From Paenibacillus ehimensis NBRC 15659 (lineage in GTDB: Bacteria > Bacillota > Bacilli > Paenibacillales > NBRC-103111): a DNA stretch of 64,000 nucleotides. The stretch lies in contig NZ_BILX01000018.1 of the NCBI RefSeq assembly GCF_004000785.1, positions 39,545 to 103,544 on the forward strand, written 5' to 3'. The position numbers and the translations under genes were made by a program. This document shows, in pieces, positions 36,218 through 45,024 of the stretch; position 1 is the stretch's first letter; every line of letters begins with the position of its first letter. The notes under the pieces are model-generated. The model was not told the origin of the DNA and searched no databases. It saw nothing but the letters and a program-made list of their open reading frames with translations.

Positions 36218-36858
36218 GACAATCCTCTCCTTGGGGTATGCTTCGTCCGATCGAGCGCTTCCCGGAATGCGGCAATTTGTCCGGGCGGGTCTGCATGCAG
36301 CAGCACCGAGGACAGCACGGCAATGCCGGCTGCGCCGGTGGACAAGACGTCGTCCACAAGCTGCGGCTCGATGCCCCCGATCGCCAGGACGGGCACGTCC
36401 GCCGCTTCCACCGCTTCCGCCAGTCCGTTCAGGCCGCGCGGCTGTAGGCCTGGCTTCGAGCCGGTCGCGTACACATGGCCGAAGAGAGCGTAATCGGCTC
36501 CCTGCCGGCCTGCCTCGGCCGCTTCCGCGGCCGAATGGACGGAGCAGCCGAGCATCATGCCGTGCGGAGCGATGGCCCGCGCTTCGGCCGGCGACAAGCT
36601 GCCGCCGGTAAGCTGCACGCCGTCCGCCCGGGCGGCCAGCGCGGCATCCAGGCGGTCGTTCAGCACGACTGCCGTGTGCGGCAGCAGCGGCTTCAACCGC
36701 GCATGCCAGCGCACCAGCTCGCTGGCGCTGCGGTGCTTCTCGCGGATGTGCAGCGCGTCGACCAGCTCGAACGGACAGCGGGACACAATGGCGGCTACCT
36801 CATCCAGCTCCTGCCGGCTGGTCGTAATAACGTGCAGCACATGGGTTCTCCGGGACAT
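36214..36858 (-). CDS. tenI: TenI/ThiE-family thiamine protein
   Basis: 214 aa TIM barrel. VVLNDRLDAALAARADGVQLTGGSLSPAEARA, LGCSVHSAAEAAEAGRQGADYALFGHVYATGSKPG and LAIGGIEPQLVDDVLSTGAAGIAVLSSV are thiamine phosphate synthase-fold motifs. The segment pairs better with TenI thiazole tautomerase than with ThiE, since the usual ThiE VGQ.D is replaced by VQLTGG; this is a judgement by eye. I start it at 36858, where GGAAGG precedes the ATG; the ATG 27 bases earlier has no site. Coupled to thiO. Confidence 0.8.
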   Translation of the reverse strand: MSRRTHVLHVITTSRQELDEVAAIVSRCPFELVDALHIREKHRSASELVRWHARLKPLLPHTAVVLNDRLDAALAARADGVQLTGGSLSPAEARAIAPHGMMLGCSVHSAAEAAEAGRQGADYALFGHVYATGSKPGLQPRGLNGLAEAVEAADVPVLAIGGIEPQLVDDVLSTGAAGIAVLSSVLLHADPPGQIAAFREALDRTKHTPRRGLS

Positions 36859-37056
36859 ACGGGATCGGACCTTCCTTTTCTCCATTGAAATGTATTTTCA
36901 TCATAACGCTTTCGCTTCCGCGGCGTCAAAGCGTTTGTCCCACTTGTCATAAAATGATCACGAACCGGAGACCGCGGGCTTGCCGGGCTTCTTGACGGTA
37001 GGGAAGGAGAAGACTAAACTTATGAAAGGTATAGCGATTCGGGAGGCTGGAGCAGC

Positions 37057-37866
37057 ATGACGATATTCAAAGCATTGACCATCGCTGGTTCGGACAGCGG
37101 AGGCGGAGCGGGGATTCAGGCGGATTTGAAAACGTTCCAAATGCTCGATGTGTACGGGATGTCCGCCATTACGGCAATTACGGCCCAGAACACGCTGGGT
37201 GTTCACGGCATTTACGATATCCCGTTGGAGGGGATCGAGAAGCAGATCGACGCCGTACTGTCCGATCTTGGAGCGGACGCGGCCAAAACGGGCATGCTGT
37301 CGCAGCCGGAAATTATCGAGCTCGTTGCGGGATGCATCCGCAAGCACGGGCTGAAGCGGCTTGTCGTCGACCCGGTGATGGTCGCTAAAGGCGGAGCCAG
37401 CCTGCTCGCCGGCAATGCGCAGAACGCGCTGCGCGAGAAGCTGCTGCCGTTGGCCGCGCTGGTGACGCCCAATATCCCGGAGGCGGAAGTGATTACAGGC
37501 CTTTCGATCGCCACGATAGAGGACATGAAAGAGGCGGCGCGGCGCATTGTTAAGGAGTTCGGCGCGGGCGCGGCGATCGTCAAAGGCGGCCACCGCAGCG
37601 GTGAACCGACAGACGTGCTGTACGACGGCGAGGCATTTCACCTGCTGACGGGCGAGCGGTACGAAACGCGCCATACGCATGGGACAGGCTGCACCTTCTC
37701 CGCGGCCGTCTGTGCGGAGCTTGCCAAAGGAAACACGCTGCTGGAGGCCGCTCATACGGCCAAGCAATTTATTACGCTTGCCATCCGGCATACGCTCGGC
37801 ATCGGCGCCGGCCACGGTCCGACGAACCATTGGGCGTACGTGCGCGAGCGCGCGGCGGCCGAATAG
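37057..37866 (+). CDS. thiD: Hydroxymethylpyrimidine (phosphate) kinase
   Basis: 269 aa ribokinase fold. LTIAGSDSGGGAGIQADLKTF is the diagnostic N-terminus, VVDPVMVAKGG and TPNIPEAEVITG are internal motifs, and HTHGTGCTFSAAV is the anion hole with catalytic Asp/Cys region. It phosphorylates HMP and HMP-P in thiamine synthesis or salvage. It lies divergent from tenI-thiO across about 200 bases; I saw no TPP riboswitch there. Confidence 0.95.
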   Translation: MTIFKALTIAGSDSGGGAGIQADLKTFQMLDVYGMSAITAITAQNTLGVHGIYDIPLEGIEKQIDAVLSDLGADAAKTGMLSQPEIIELVAGCIRKHGLKRLVVDPVMVAKGGASLLAGNAQNALREKLLPLAALVTPNIPEAEVITGLSIATIEDMKEAARRIVKEFGAGAAIVKGGHRSGEPTDVLYDGEAFHLLTGERYETRHTHGTGCTFSAAVCAELAKGNTLLEAAHTAKQFITLAIRHTLGIGAGHGPTNHWAYVRERAAAE

Positions 37867-37889
37867 CAGACGAAGGAGCATCCGATACC

Positions 37890-37997
37890 ATGAGCTATGA
37901 ATACTTGATGCAGGCGGTTTTGCTCATCGTCCTGCTCATCGCCTTTTTCCCCGGCATCGCGCTGTGGTCCAAGTGGAAAAAGAAGAAACGGAGATAA
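37890..37997 (+). CDS. 35-aa single-helix membrane peptide
   Basis: An ATG eight to nine bases after GAAGGAG encodes 35 aa: a short polar start, one membrane helix (AVLLIVLLIAFFPGIALW), and a strongly basic tail (SKWKKKKRR). It starts 24 bases after thiD and ends 6 bases before the DUF86 gene. The composition and ribosome site argue for a real small membrane protein. Function unknown. Confidence 0.6.
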   Translation: MSYEYLMQAVLLIVLLIAFFPGIALWSKWKKKKRR

Positions 37998-38002
37998 GCG
38001 AT

Positions 38003-38458
38003 ATGTACTATGTGAATCAGGAACAAATCGACGCCCGGCTGGCCTTCGTGCCGGAATTACTTCAAGCTTGCGCTGCCTTGGAGTCCGCTTGGGAAGCCCG
38101 GGGAAAGACTGGCGTAAAGGAAGCGGATTCGGAGCTGCTTCTGCATTTCGCGCAGGAGCGGACGCTGCATCTGGCGATTGAGACGGTGACCGACGTCGGC
38201 AGCTTGCTGATCGACGCGTTCATGATGCGGGACGCCAGCAGCTATGAGGATATCGTCGAGATCCTCGCCGGCGAAGGCGTGTTCGGGGCCGACGTAGCGC
38301 TCGTTCTGACGGAGCTTGTGAAGCTGCGCCGTCCGCTGACGCAGGAATATAACACGCTGCCGCGCAGCGGGCTGCATCCGACGATCGCGAAGCTGCCCGG
38401 GGCGCTGAGCGCTTTTGCCGATGCCGTACCGGCGTTTATCCGTAAGGAAATGCTGTAG
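38003..38458 (+). CDS. DUF86 (HepT-like) protein, YutE type
   Basis: 151 aa, all helical. LHLAIETVTDVGSLLIDAFMMRDASSYEDIVEIL is the DUF86 core with the R...Y signature, very like Bacillus YutE. HepT relatives are RNases or adenylation targets of MNT toxin-antitoxin systems, but no MNT nucleotidyltransferase partner is next to it, so a toxin role is not supported. Translation probably depends on the GGAG in the end of the preceding small gene. Confidence 0.8.
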   Translation: MYYVNQEQIDARLAFVPELLQACAALESAWEARGKTGVKEADSELLLHFAQERTLHLAIETVTDVGSLLIDAFMMRDASSYEDIVEILAGEGVFGADVALVLTELVKLRRPLTQEYNTLPRSGLHPTIAKLPGALSAFADAVPAFIRKEML

Positions 38459-38471
38459 CGCCGTTAAGAAC

Positions 38472-38505
38472 GGGGACCGTCCGGATCAGGACAGGTCCCT
38501 TTGTT
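38472..38505. terminator. Terminator between DUF86 and GyrI-like genes
   Basis: GGGACC (38473-38478) pairs with GGTCCC (38494-38499), and inner GTCC pairs with GGAC; TTTGTT follows on plus. It overlaps the 3' end of the minus gene. Confidence 0.6.
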
Positions 38506-39106
38506 CTACGGGGAAGCGCAGAATTGTTTTCCAGCCGGAGGGCGGGGTTTTTCGGGGATCGGTCAAATAAATTTCATGATGCAGTCCGTTTTGAACCAGT
38601 CCGCGCGCTTCCATGTAAGCGTTCATGCGCTCCGCCGTTTCCGGCTCGCTCTCGTAAGGGCCGACGTGGAGCATCTGCACGCACAGCCCTTCGGCCATCG
38701 TCTCGTACGCCACACGAGTGATGTCGCCGGCGAGTTCTTTTTTCTTCAGGGCCGTCTTCTCCTTGGCCTCGGCTGCCAGGGCCCCGGTAATGAAGTCGGG
38801 CATTCGGATCAGCAGCTTCCAGCGCCATTCCTGCCGCGGGACTTCCAATGCGGGCTGATCGGATTCCACCCACCACAGCCCTTCCAGCTTTGGCACCGTG
38901 AAATCGGTCCCCTGCGCTTTGCCAAGCGCTTTGACGCCGTATGCGGCTGCGTACAGCACTGCGGCAGCTTGGGCAAACCGTTCGCCGTTCGGGTCGCCTT
39001 GACCGGCAATCGTCAAGTACGGTGCTTCGCCGAATCCTACAAGCTCCGGCTCCGTATTGGCTTTATAATAGGTCTTGTACATTTTGGTAAGCTCGAGCTT
39101 GTCCAT
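38486..39106 (-). CDS. GyrI-like small-molecule-binding protein
   Basis: 206 aa. LTIAGQGDPNGERFAQAAAVLYAAAYGVKALGKAQG and LCVQMLHVGPYESEPETAERMNAYMEARGL match the stand-alone GyrI-like (SHS2, BmrR effector-like) family, in which paired alpha/beta repeats form a ligand cleft. TPPSGWKTILRFPV closes the domain. There is no DNA-binding domain. It may bind or hydrolyse a xenobiotic. It reads away from the SufR-like regulator. Confidence 0.85.
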   Translation of the reverse strand: MDKLELTKMYKTYYKANTEPELVGFGEAPYLTIAGQGDPNGERFAQAAAVLYAAAYGVKALGKAQGTDFTVPKLEGLWWVESDQPALEVPRQEWRWKLLIRMPDFITGALAAEAKEKTALKKKELAGDITRVAYETMAEGLCVQMLHVGPYESEPETAERMNAYMEARGLVQNGLHHEIYLTDPRKTPPSGWKTILRFPVEQRDLS

Positions 39107-39272
39107 CCGCTAATCTTCCTCTCCTCGTATCGGATAACACTTACCTCCAGCTTAATGGGTTAACCCTGACAACCTATTGTCAGCATAGCGGGGAAGCCTC
39201 GACTTTTTATCGCTTTTGTTCCAGCCAGCCTTTTCCTCGGTTAGTATTTTACATACATAGTAGTATATTAAT

Positions 39273-39300
39273 TTACTTATCGTCCCATTTCGTATACAAT
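39273..39300 (+). promoter_or_regulatory. Promoter of the SufR-like regulator
   Basis: TTACTT, a 16-base spacer, then TACAAT. The AT-rich repeats just before it (ACATACATAG, TAGTATATTA) could be autoregulatory sites. Confidence 0.45.
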
Positions 39301-39379
39301 ATTTTTATTCATACGGTACAGCATAGCTTCGCCCAGAATGAAACAGGCGGCCTGCAAACAAGAAGGACGGTGAGACCGG

Positions 39380-40018
39380 ATGAACCAGGAAACGGACGTA
39401 TCGACGCGGCGCGTCATTCTCACGATGCTCAAGACCAAAGGGGCGCTCAGCGTCGGGGACATGTCGAAGCAGCTAGGCATCACGGAAATGGCGGTGCGGC
39501 GGCACCTGAATACGCTAGAGCGGGATAATTTGATCGAATCGAAGCTGGTGCGGCAGGCGATGGGACGACCTTCGAATTTGTATTCGCTGACACCGAATGC
39601 CGACGACTTATTTCCCAAAAAGTATCAGCATCTCGCATTGGATCTGCTGGAAGAGCTGGAAGCCTCCTTGGGGGAAAGCAACGTGAACCTGCTGTTCGAG
39701 CGGCGCAAGGAGAGACTGATTGGACGGTATGGGGAACGGATGAAAGACAAGCCCTTCGCCGGACGCGTTCAGGAGCTGGCCGAGATTCAGAATGCGAATG
39801 GCTACATGGTCGAATTGGAGCCGACAGAGGACGGCGGTTATCTGCTTAAGGAGTACAATTGTCCGATCTCTCAGGTAGCCAATCAATATACCCATGCTTG
39901 CCAATGCGAGCTCGCGATGTTTCAGCGTTTGCTCGGTCCGGAGGCCGAAGTGGAACGGACGGAATGTCTCGCCAAAGGCGGCGGCAAATGCACGTATGCC
40001 ATTCGGCCAAACCAATAG
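39380..40018 (+). CDS. SufR-like helix-turn-helix regulator with Cys cluster
   Basis: 212 aa. The N-terminal winged helix (ILTMLKTKGALSVGDMSKQLGITEMAVRRHLNTLERDNLIES) is of the ArsR/DeoR-like kind found in SufR. The C-terminal half has CPISQVANQYTHACQCE and, later, ECLAKGGGKC, i.e. C-x12-C-x-C plus a C-x6-C, close to the cysteine layout that holds an Fe-S cluster in SufR. It probably senses iron-sulfur or redox status. No suf genes are nearby, so its targets are elsewhere. Confidence 0.75.
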   Translation: MNQETDVSTRRVILTMLKTKGALSVGDMSKQLGITEMAVRRHLNTLERDNLIESKLVRQAMGRPSNLYSLTPNADDLFPKKYQHLALDLLEELEASLGESNVNLLFERRKERLIGRYGERMKDKPFAGRVQELAEIQNANGYMVELEPTEDGGYLLKEYNCPISQVANQYTHACQCELAMFQRLLGPEAEVERTECLAKGGGKCTYAIRPNQ

Positions 40019-40064
40019 AAAAACCATCTCTTCGGTGCCGCTTCTCCGCAAGAGATGGTTTTTT
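40019..40064 (+). terminator. Terminator of the SufR-like gene
   Basis: AAAACCATCTCTT pairs with AAGAGATGGTTTT with a 17-base loop, then a T run. It also works toward the minus gene on the other side. Confidence 0.85.
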
Positions 40065-40070
40065 GCCGTT

Positions 40071-41480
40071 TCAGGAAGGGGGGGCCGCTTCGTTGTCGGG
40101 CTTGGTCCGTTTGGTTGGGGCCGTTCGAAGGTTCGTCGTGTAAGCGATGCCGGCAGATAATCCCGCGAACAGGAAGAACACGATCGCCTTGTCCAGCGCC
40201 GGACTCCCGGACAGGTCGAATAGTATCGTCTTGACAGCGAGACAGATGAGCGTCAACGAGCCCAAGGCCTGAAGCGGCCTCCGCTTCCGGTAAGCGCCCC
40301 ACAGCAGCAGCAAAAGCGCGTACAAGCCCCAGACGGCCGACAGGGTAAGCTGCAGGTTCGGGCGTGGAGATAGCCCGTAATAGGCAAAGAAGCTGTGCGT
40401 TCCGCAGGCAAGCCCTCCGCCGACCGCCAGATGGCTGAGAAGGGTGAATCCATTGGACAGCATCCGGTTGTCGTCTTCCCGCAAACGTTCGAAACGGCCT
40501 TTGGCCGACAAATAAAACCCTACGGCGGCCAGCAGCGCCCAAGCCGGCATATTCCCGTGGGCAAAAGGTGAGAGATTGCCGAACGGGTCCGCCTCAGCCG
40601 CAGTCCAGGCGCCAAAAAGCCAGTAGCCGAAGACGCCAAGCCAGACGACGGCCGCCCCTCCTCGGAGCGCATCCCAACGTTTTACGGTACCGAGTCCCAG
40701 CATGGCGATGGCGGCAGGAAGCCATATAAATACATGGGTGACCGGTTCTAAGGTCCGTTCCTTGAGGAAGTGGAGCGATGCGAGGAGGATGAGCAAAATC
40801 CCGCCGAACAGCTTCATCAGGACGATCGTGGAGAATTCGGGTAACCAGCGTCGGATGAGGCAGGCCAGGAGGACGTACAACATCCCCATGAACAGCATCG
40901 GGTAGGCGATCGGCACGACCCGCTCCCACAAGACGAACGCCCAGAAGCCGAAGACGGCGGCATTCGCGATACCCAGGAACAGGTCGGCGCCGTCATCTGT
41001 CCGTTTCTTCCATATCAAGGCGGACAAGGCGGCAATGTAAAAAATATAAGTCAGAAGCGCATAGCGGTACGCAAGGCTCCAGCCTTCGGCGGCGTCCGGC
41101 TGGAGCTTCAAGTAAAACAGGAAATACAACAGCCACGTGCCTGCGAACGCGGTGAATTTCAGCTCGTTCCATTCGAGCCGGAGACTGAGGGTAAAATAAA
41201 CGACGTTCAATGCCAATAAACCGGTCCCGAGCATCCAGCCTACATCCGGGCCCGGGCTTAGAATCAGGAGCGCCGGCCATCCTCCGAGCAGCGATACGTT
41301 CAAGAGGAGCCTTAACCGCCATTTATAGGCGATCCAGCCTGCCCCTGCCGCCGTGGCCAGCATGCCTGCACCCGACGGAGGCCCTTTCCCTAGCGTAAGG
41401 AAGAGCCCATATAGGAAGACGCCCAAAATCACCACGGCCCCGGGCCAGTGTGATGGCAGCCTGCGCAGCCGCTCTTTCAT
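40071..41480 (-). CDS. DUF2339-like polytopic membrane protein
   Basis: 469 aa with about thirteen to fourteen membrane helices spread evenly and no soluble domain. The C-terminal LQALGSLTLICLAVKTILFDLSGSPALDKAIVFFLFAGLSAGIAY resembles the ending of DUF2339 predicted membrane proteins (a helix, a short ..FDLS.. loop and a final helix). Function of the family is unknown. It shares the SufR-like gene's terminator and appears monocistronic. Confidence 0.65.
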   Translation of the reverse strand: MKERLRRLPSHWPGAVVILGVFLYGLFLTLGKGPPSGAGMLATAAGAGWIAYKWRLRLLLNVSLLGGWPALLILSPGPDVGWMLGTGLLALNVVYFTLSLRLEWNELKFTAFAGTWLLYFLFYLKLQPDAAEGWSLAYRYALLTYIFYIAALSALIWKKRTDDGADLFLGIANAAVFGFWAFVLWERVVPIAYPMLFMGMLYVLLACLIRRWLPEFSTIVLMKLFGGILLILLASLHFLKERTLEPVTHVFIWLPAAIAMLGLGTVKRWDALRGGAAVVWLGVFGYWLFGAWTAAEADPFGNLSPFAHGNMPAWALLAAVGFYLSAKGRFERLREDDNRMLSNGFTLLSHLAVGGGLACGTHSFFAYYGLSPRPNLQLTLSAVWGLYALLLLLWGAYRKRRPLQALGSLTLICLAVKTILFDLSGSPALDKAIVFFLFAGLSAGIAYTTNLRTAPTKRTKPDNEAAPPS

Positions 41481-41617
41481 GCCTAACGTTCCTCCCCCGA
41501 TATCGTTTTCCGTACTGAGTTACAATAATTGTAAGGGTACAGGGAGGAGGGGATAAGTACTATTTTCATCTAGTACTGGAACAAGTGTTCGACATCCGTA
41601 GGTCATGCAGAATTAAA

Positions 41618-41661
41618 TTAAAAAAACAACAGGTCTGCCGCGCTTAGCGGGACCTGCTGTT
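41618..41661 (-). terminator. Terminator overlapping the LCP gene stop
   Basis: On the minus strand ACAGCAGGTC pairs with GACCTGTTGT; the stop codon lies in the loop. TTTTTT follows. Confidence 0.7.
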
Positions 41662-42768
41662 TTTGTTGGTCGTCGTGCTTGTTTCCTTGATCTTCAGGGG
41701 AGCCGGATCGATGCCGAAGCGTTTGCTGTACACGCTGTAGGTCGAACCGGTCACGGTAGTCCCCGGGATTTCGGCCGGAAGGCCTCGCTGCGTCCGCAAC
41801 GCGGCGATCGCTGCCGTAAGCTCGTCTTCTTTGACAACGATATAAGGGCTGTCCCATCGGCCGTCCAGGTGGATGAATTCGATATGGTCAGGCTTCAGCT
41901 TCTGGAAAGAAAGCAGAAACCGGCGAAGCTCGTCGGCAGGGATATCCGTTTTTACGCTTTCTCCGGCGATCTTCAGCAATCCGCCCCATTGGGCAATCCC
42001 ATTGAACGACGTCATCTTTTGCAGCAGCTTATCGAGCACTTCCTGCTGACGCTGGTTGCGGGCGAGGTCCGAGGACTCTTCGGTGCCCCGGTTGGATTTG
42101 CGGTAGCGCAAGAAATCAAGCGTTTGCTTGCCGTTTAACGTCTGAAACCCTTTTTTCAGATTAATATCCGTACCGTCTTCTTCATCGACATAGCGCATAT
42201 CCATATCGACGTTCATTTCGATGCCGCCGAGCTCGTCGACGACATTGCGGAAGCCGTCGAAATCGATCGCCGCCATATAATCGATCGGCACGTTAAACAT
42301 ATCGCCGTACAGCTCTTTCGTCTTCTGAATCGCGGTGTCTTTGTCCTGTATGTAATAGTAGGCGTAATAGTAGTTTGCTTTTTGGCTGGGAAGGCCGAAC
42401 TCTCTCGGCTTCATCTCCAGATCGCGGGGAATGGATACGACGGTGGCGGAGCGGGTCTCCGGATTCAGCGAGACGAGCATCAGCACATCGGTGTTCAGTG
42501 TGCCGCCGCTGCCTTGACGGCTGTCGATACCTGTCAGCAAAAAGGTCATCGGCTTAAAGTTCTCCGCAGGGGCAACGAGACTGTTCAAGCCTTGCTGAGT
42601 CGTCTTTACCGGCGGGGCGACGGACATATTTTCCAGCGCCTTATCGGCTTGATGCAGCAAATATCCGGCGTAAGCGACAGCGCCTGCTCCAAGCAGGGCA
42701 AGACCTATAATAACATTCCGCAAGGTTTTGCGGGGTTTGATCGTTATATTTTGGCGGGAAGGAACCAT
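41644..42768 (-). CDS. LytR-CpsA-Psr (LCP) family cell-wall ligase
   Basis: 374 aa. One N-terminal membrane helix (residues about 17-38), then an extracellular LCP domain: FLLTGIDSRQGSGGTLNTDVLMLVSLNPETRSATVVSIPRDLEM, DFDGFRNVVDELGGIEMNVD and LNGKQTLDFLRYRKSNRG, with the conserved Arg/Asp residues that bind the polyprenyl pyrophosphate. It attaches teichoic acids or other glycopolymers to peptidoglycan. GGAGG is 7 bases before the ATG at 42768; a second ATG is 3 bases upstream. Confidence 0.92.
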   Translation of the reverse strand: MVPSRQNITIKPRKTLRNVIIGLALLGAGAVAYAGYLLHQADKALENMSVAPPVKTTQQGLNSLVAPAENFKPMTFLLTGIDSRQGSGGTLNTDVLMLVSLNPETRSATVVSIPRDLEMKPREFGLPSQKANYYYAYYYIQDKDTAIQKTKELYGDMFNVPIDYMAAIDFDGFRNVVDELGGIEMNVDMDMRYVDEEDGTDINLKKGFQTLNGKQTLDFLRYRKSNRGTEESSDLARNQRQQEVLDKLLQKMTSFNGIAQWGGLLKIAGESVKTDIPADELRRFLLSFQKLKPDHIEFIHLDGRWDSPYIVVKEDELTAAIAALRTQRGLPAEIPGTTVTGSTYSVYSKRFGIDPAPLKIKETSTTTNKNSRSR

Positions 42769-43055
42769 CATGAAACCTCCTGTCAATGCTCTTTCGAAAC
42801 ACTGTCTACCATAATAACGCAAAACATGGAGCAAAAGGTTACAAAAATATTAAAATTTCGCCAATTCTTTTGTCATCGTTTTGTTACCTTCTTTTTTCGA
42901 CAAGCGATTACAATGGAGAGAGCTACTCTTTTTTACCCTGAAATGGGCCGGATCACACCTATTTCGCCCCGTCGATTGATTTTCGCAAAAGGAAAGGCTA
43001 TCATTTGAAAAACAACGAAACCCGGACGTTCGGACCACCGCTTGGGGAGTGACAT

Positions 43056-44324
43056 ATGACGATGATGAGAAAAGCGGCGGCGGCTTGGCTGGCGCTGGTT
43101 TTAGGCTGTACGGGCTGCGGCTTCATGGGGCAGCCCGGGGCATACATGCGGCTGCCGAAGCTCCCGGCCGAGCAGGAGGCGCTCAAGCTGACGATCGAAC
43201 GGTCGCTGCCGGAAGGCGCGGCGTTGATCCGCCCCCGCAAGGCAGAGCAGAAGGGAGCGTTCTCGCTGATCGATTTGGACGGCGACGGCAGCGAGGAAGC
43301 GGTGTTCTTTTATAAGATCAAAAACAAGGAACAGCTGCATGGCGAAATATGGAGAATGAAGGACGAGTCATGGCAGCGTCTTGACCGGTTCGAGGGCGCC
43401 GGGTTCGAGCTGGATTCGCTGACGTTTGACGATGTGGTGCAGAAGGGCAGGAAGGACGTTATCGCAGGCTATTCGACGGGAGCGGAATCGGCCAAAGGCT
43501 TGGCGGTCTATTCCTTCGAGGCCGGACGGATGATGAAGAAGCTGGAGCTGCCATATACGGACTACGTGATCGACGACCTGAACGGCGACGGAAAAAAAGA
43601 CGTAACGGTCATTGTTCACGAAAGGGGGGAATCGTCGAATGCCGCCCTCTACCAATATGAAAGCGAGCTTCGCAAGCTGGGCAGCGTCCGCTTGGATTCG
43701 ACCGTGAACGATTATTATAATGTGCTCGGAGGGCGCGTTTCAGCAGACAAGCGGGGCGTCGTGCTCGATGCTTCGGTAGGCGCCCATTCCTCGTATACCG
43801 AGCTGCTTGTGTACGAGGGAGGGAAGCTGAAGCGGGCGCTTAACCCTCAAACGACTTACAAAGCATACTCGGGCAAGAGCGAAGACGCCGACGGCGACGG
43901 CATCCTCGAAATAGCCGGCATGTACGCTCCACCGGGCTACGAGAACGAGGCGATGGCGTTCATCCCCTGGATCGAGACCTTTGCCAAATGGGACGGTGCT
44001 CGGGGACTTACGACGGTGCTGGAACGGTACTTTAACGGCGAATACGGATTTACCTTTGACATTCCACCGGAGTGGAAAGACCGGTTTACGGTGAAGAAAT
44101 CGGAGGCTTCCGTCCGTTTTACGAATACCGGGGACGGGCTGCTGCTGGCGGAGATCCGGGTATTTCCACAGGCGGAATGGACGGACGAGCAGAAGTCCTG
44201 GACCGTGTTGAGCCGGACGATGGATCAAGTGTATGCCATCGATACGAACGGAGCGGCTTATCGAAGCTTTTTCCGCTTGCTATCGGAAGCAGGAGCCGAA
44301 GGAGGGAGCCAGACGCATGAGTAA
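43056..44324 (+). CDS. Lipoprotein with FG-GAP/EF-hand-like Ca-binding repeats
   Basis: 422 aa. A lipoprotein signal (ALVLGC, Cys about residue 18) precedes three D-x-D-x-D-G loops: DLDGDGSEE, DLNGDGKKD and DADGDGILE, the calcium-loop repeats of FG-GAP/VCBS beta-propellers. The C-terminal 90 residues (EYGFTFDIPPEWKDRFTV) look like a separate PsbP-like beta domain. It overlaps the response regulator gene by 8 bases, so it belongs to that two-component operon and may sense a surface or calcium signal for it. Confidence 0.8.
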   Translation: MTMMRKAAAAWLALVLGCTGCGFMGQPGAYMRLPKLPAEQEALKLTIERSLPEGAALIRPRKAEQKGAFSLIDLDGDGSEEAVFFYKIKNKEQLHGEIWRMKDESWQRLDRFEGAGFELDSLTFDDVVQKGRKDVIAGYSTGAESAKGLAVYSFEAGRMMKKLELPYTDYVIDDLNGDGKKDVTVIVHERGESSNAALYQYESELRKLGSVRLDSTVNDYYNVLGGRVSADKRGVVLDASVGAHSSYTELLVYEGGKLKRALNPQTTYKAYSGKSEDADGDGILEIAGMYAPPGYENEAMAFIPWIETFAKWDGARGLTTVLERYFNGEYGFTFDIPPEWKDRFTVKKSEASVRFTNTGDGLLLAEIRVFPQAEWTDEQKSWTVLSRTMDQVYAIDTNGAAYRSFFRLLSEAGAEGGSQTHE

Positions 44325-45024
44325 AATACTTATTCTGGAAGATGAGGATTCGATCCGCAGCTTTGTCGTCGTCAATCTGAAGCGGCAAGGGTACGAGATT
44401 ACGGAGGCGGTTACCGGAGACGAGGCGCTGGAACTGCTGAAGCAGGACGACAGCTTCGATATTGCGCTGCTCGACGTCATGGTGCCAGGGATCGACGGCT
44501 TCGAGGTGTGCCGGCGGGTGAGGGAGTTTAACGAGCGGATCGGCATCATCTTCCTGACCGCCAAGGTGCAGGAGCAGGACAAAGTGATGGGGCTGTCGCT
44601 CGGAGCGGACGATCATATCGGCAAGCCGTTCAGTCCCGGGGAGCTGATGGCGCGTATCGGGTCGCTGCTGCGCCGTGTCCGCAGGCAGCCGGCCGGCGGG
44701 GAGGACAGCGGAACGCTGCGCTCCGGCCCGTTCGAAATTCATTCGGAGAAAGTCGAGCTCCGCAAAAACGGTGAACGGATCGATCTGACCCCGACCGAGT
44801 TTGCTTTGATCCAGCGCCTGATCGAAAAAGAAGGCAAGCCGCTGAGCCGTAACGATCTGCTCGATGAAATCTGGGGCGTACAGTACATCGGAGATCCGAA
44901 AATCGTCGATGTCAACATCCGCAGGCTCCGTCAAAAAGTAGAGGAGGACCCGTCCGCTCCGAAATTTATCGAGACGGTATGGGGCTTCGGCTACCGCTGG
45001 CAGGGGCGGGACGCCTCGACATGA
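44317..45024 (+). CDS. OmpR-family response regulator
   Basis: 235 aa. The receiver domain has the acidic pair EDED near residue 10, phospho-acceptor Asp53 in LLDVMVPG, Thr in FLTAK and a GKPF in place of the usual KPF context. The C-terminal winged helix contains LTPTEFALIQRLIEKEGKPLSRNDLLDEIWG and VDVNIRRLRQKVEEDP...ETVWGFGYRW. The ATG follows GGAGGGAG. It overlaps the lipoprotein before it and the kinase after it. Confidence 0.95.
   Translation: MSKILILEDEDSIRSFVVVNLKRQGYEITEAVTGDEALELLKQDDSFDIALLDVMVPGIDGFEVCRRVREFNERIGIIFLTAKVQEQDKVMGLSLGADDHIGKPFSPGELMARIGSLLRRVRRQPAGGEDSGTLRSGPFEIHSEKVELRKNGERIDLTPTEFALIQRLIEKEGKPLSRNDLLDEIWGVQYIGDPKIVDVNIRRLRQKVEEDPSAPKFIETVWGFGYRWQGRDAST

Noticed and set aside
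36859..37056. A TPP riboswitch between tenI and thiD
   Set aside because: The conserved CUGAGA and ACCUGA cores were not found on either strand.
38003..38458. HepT/MNT toxin-antitoxin system
   Set aside because: Only the DUF86 protein is present and it fits the housekeeping YutE type; no nucleotidyltransferase partner adjoins it.
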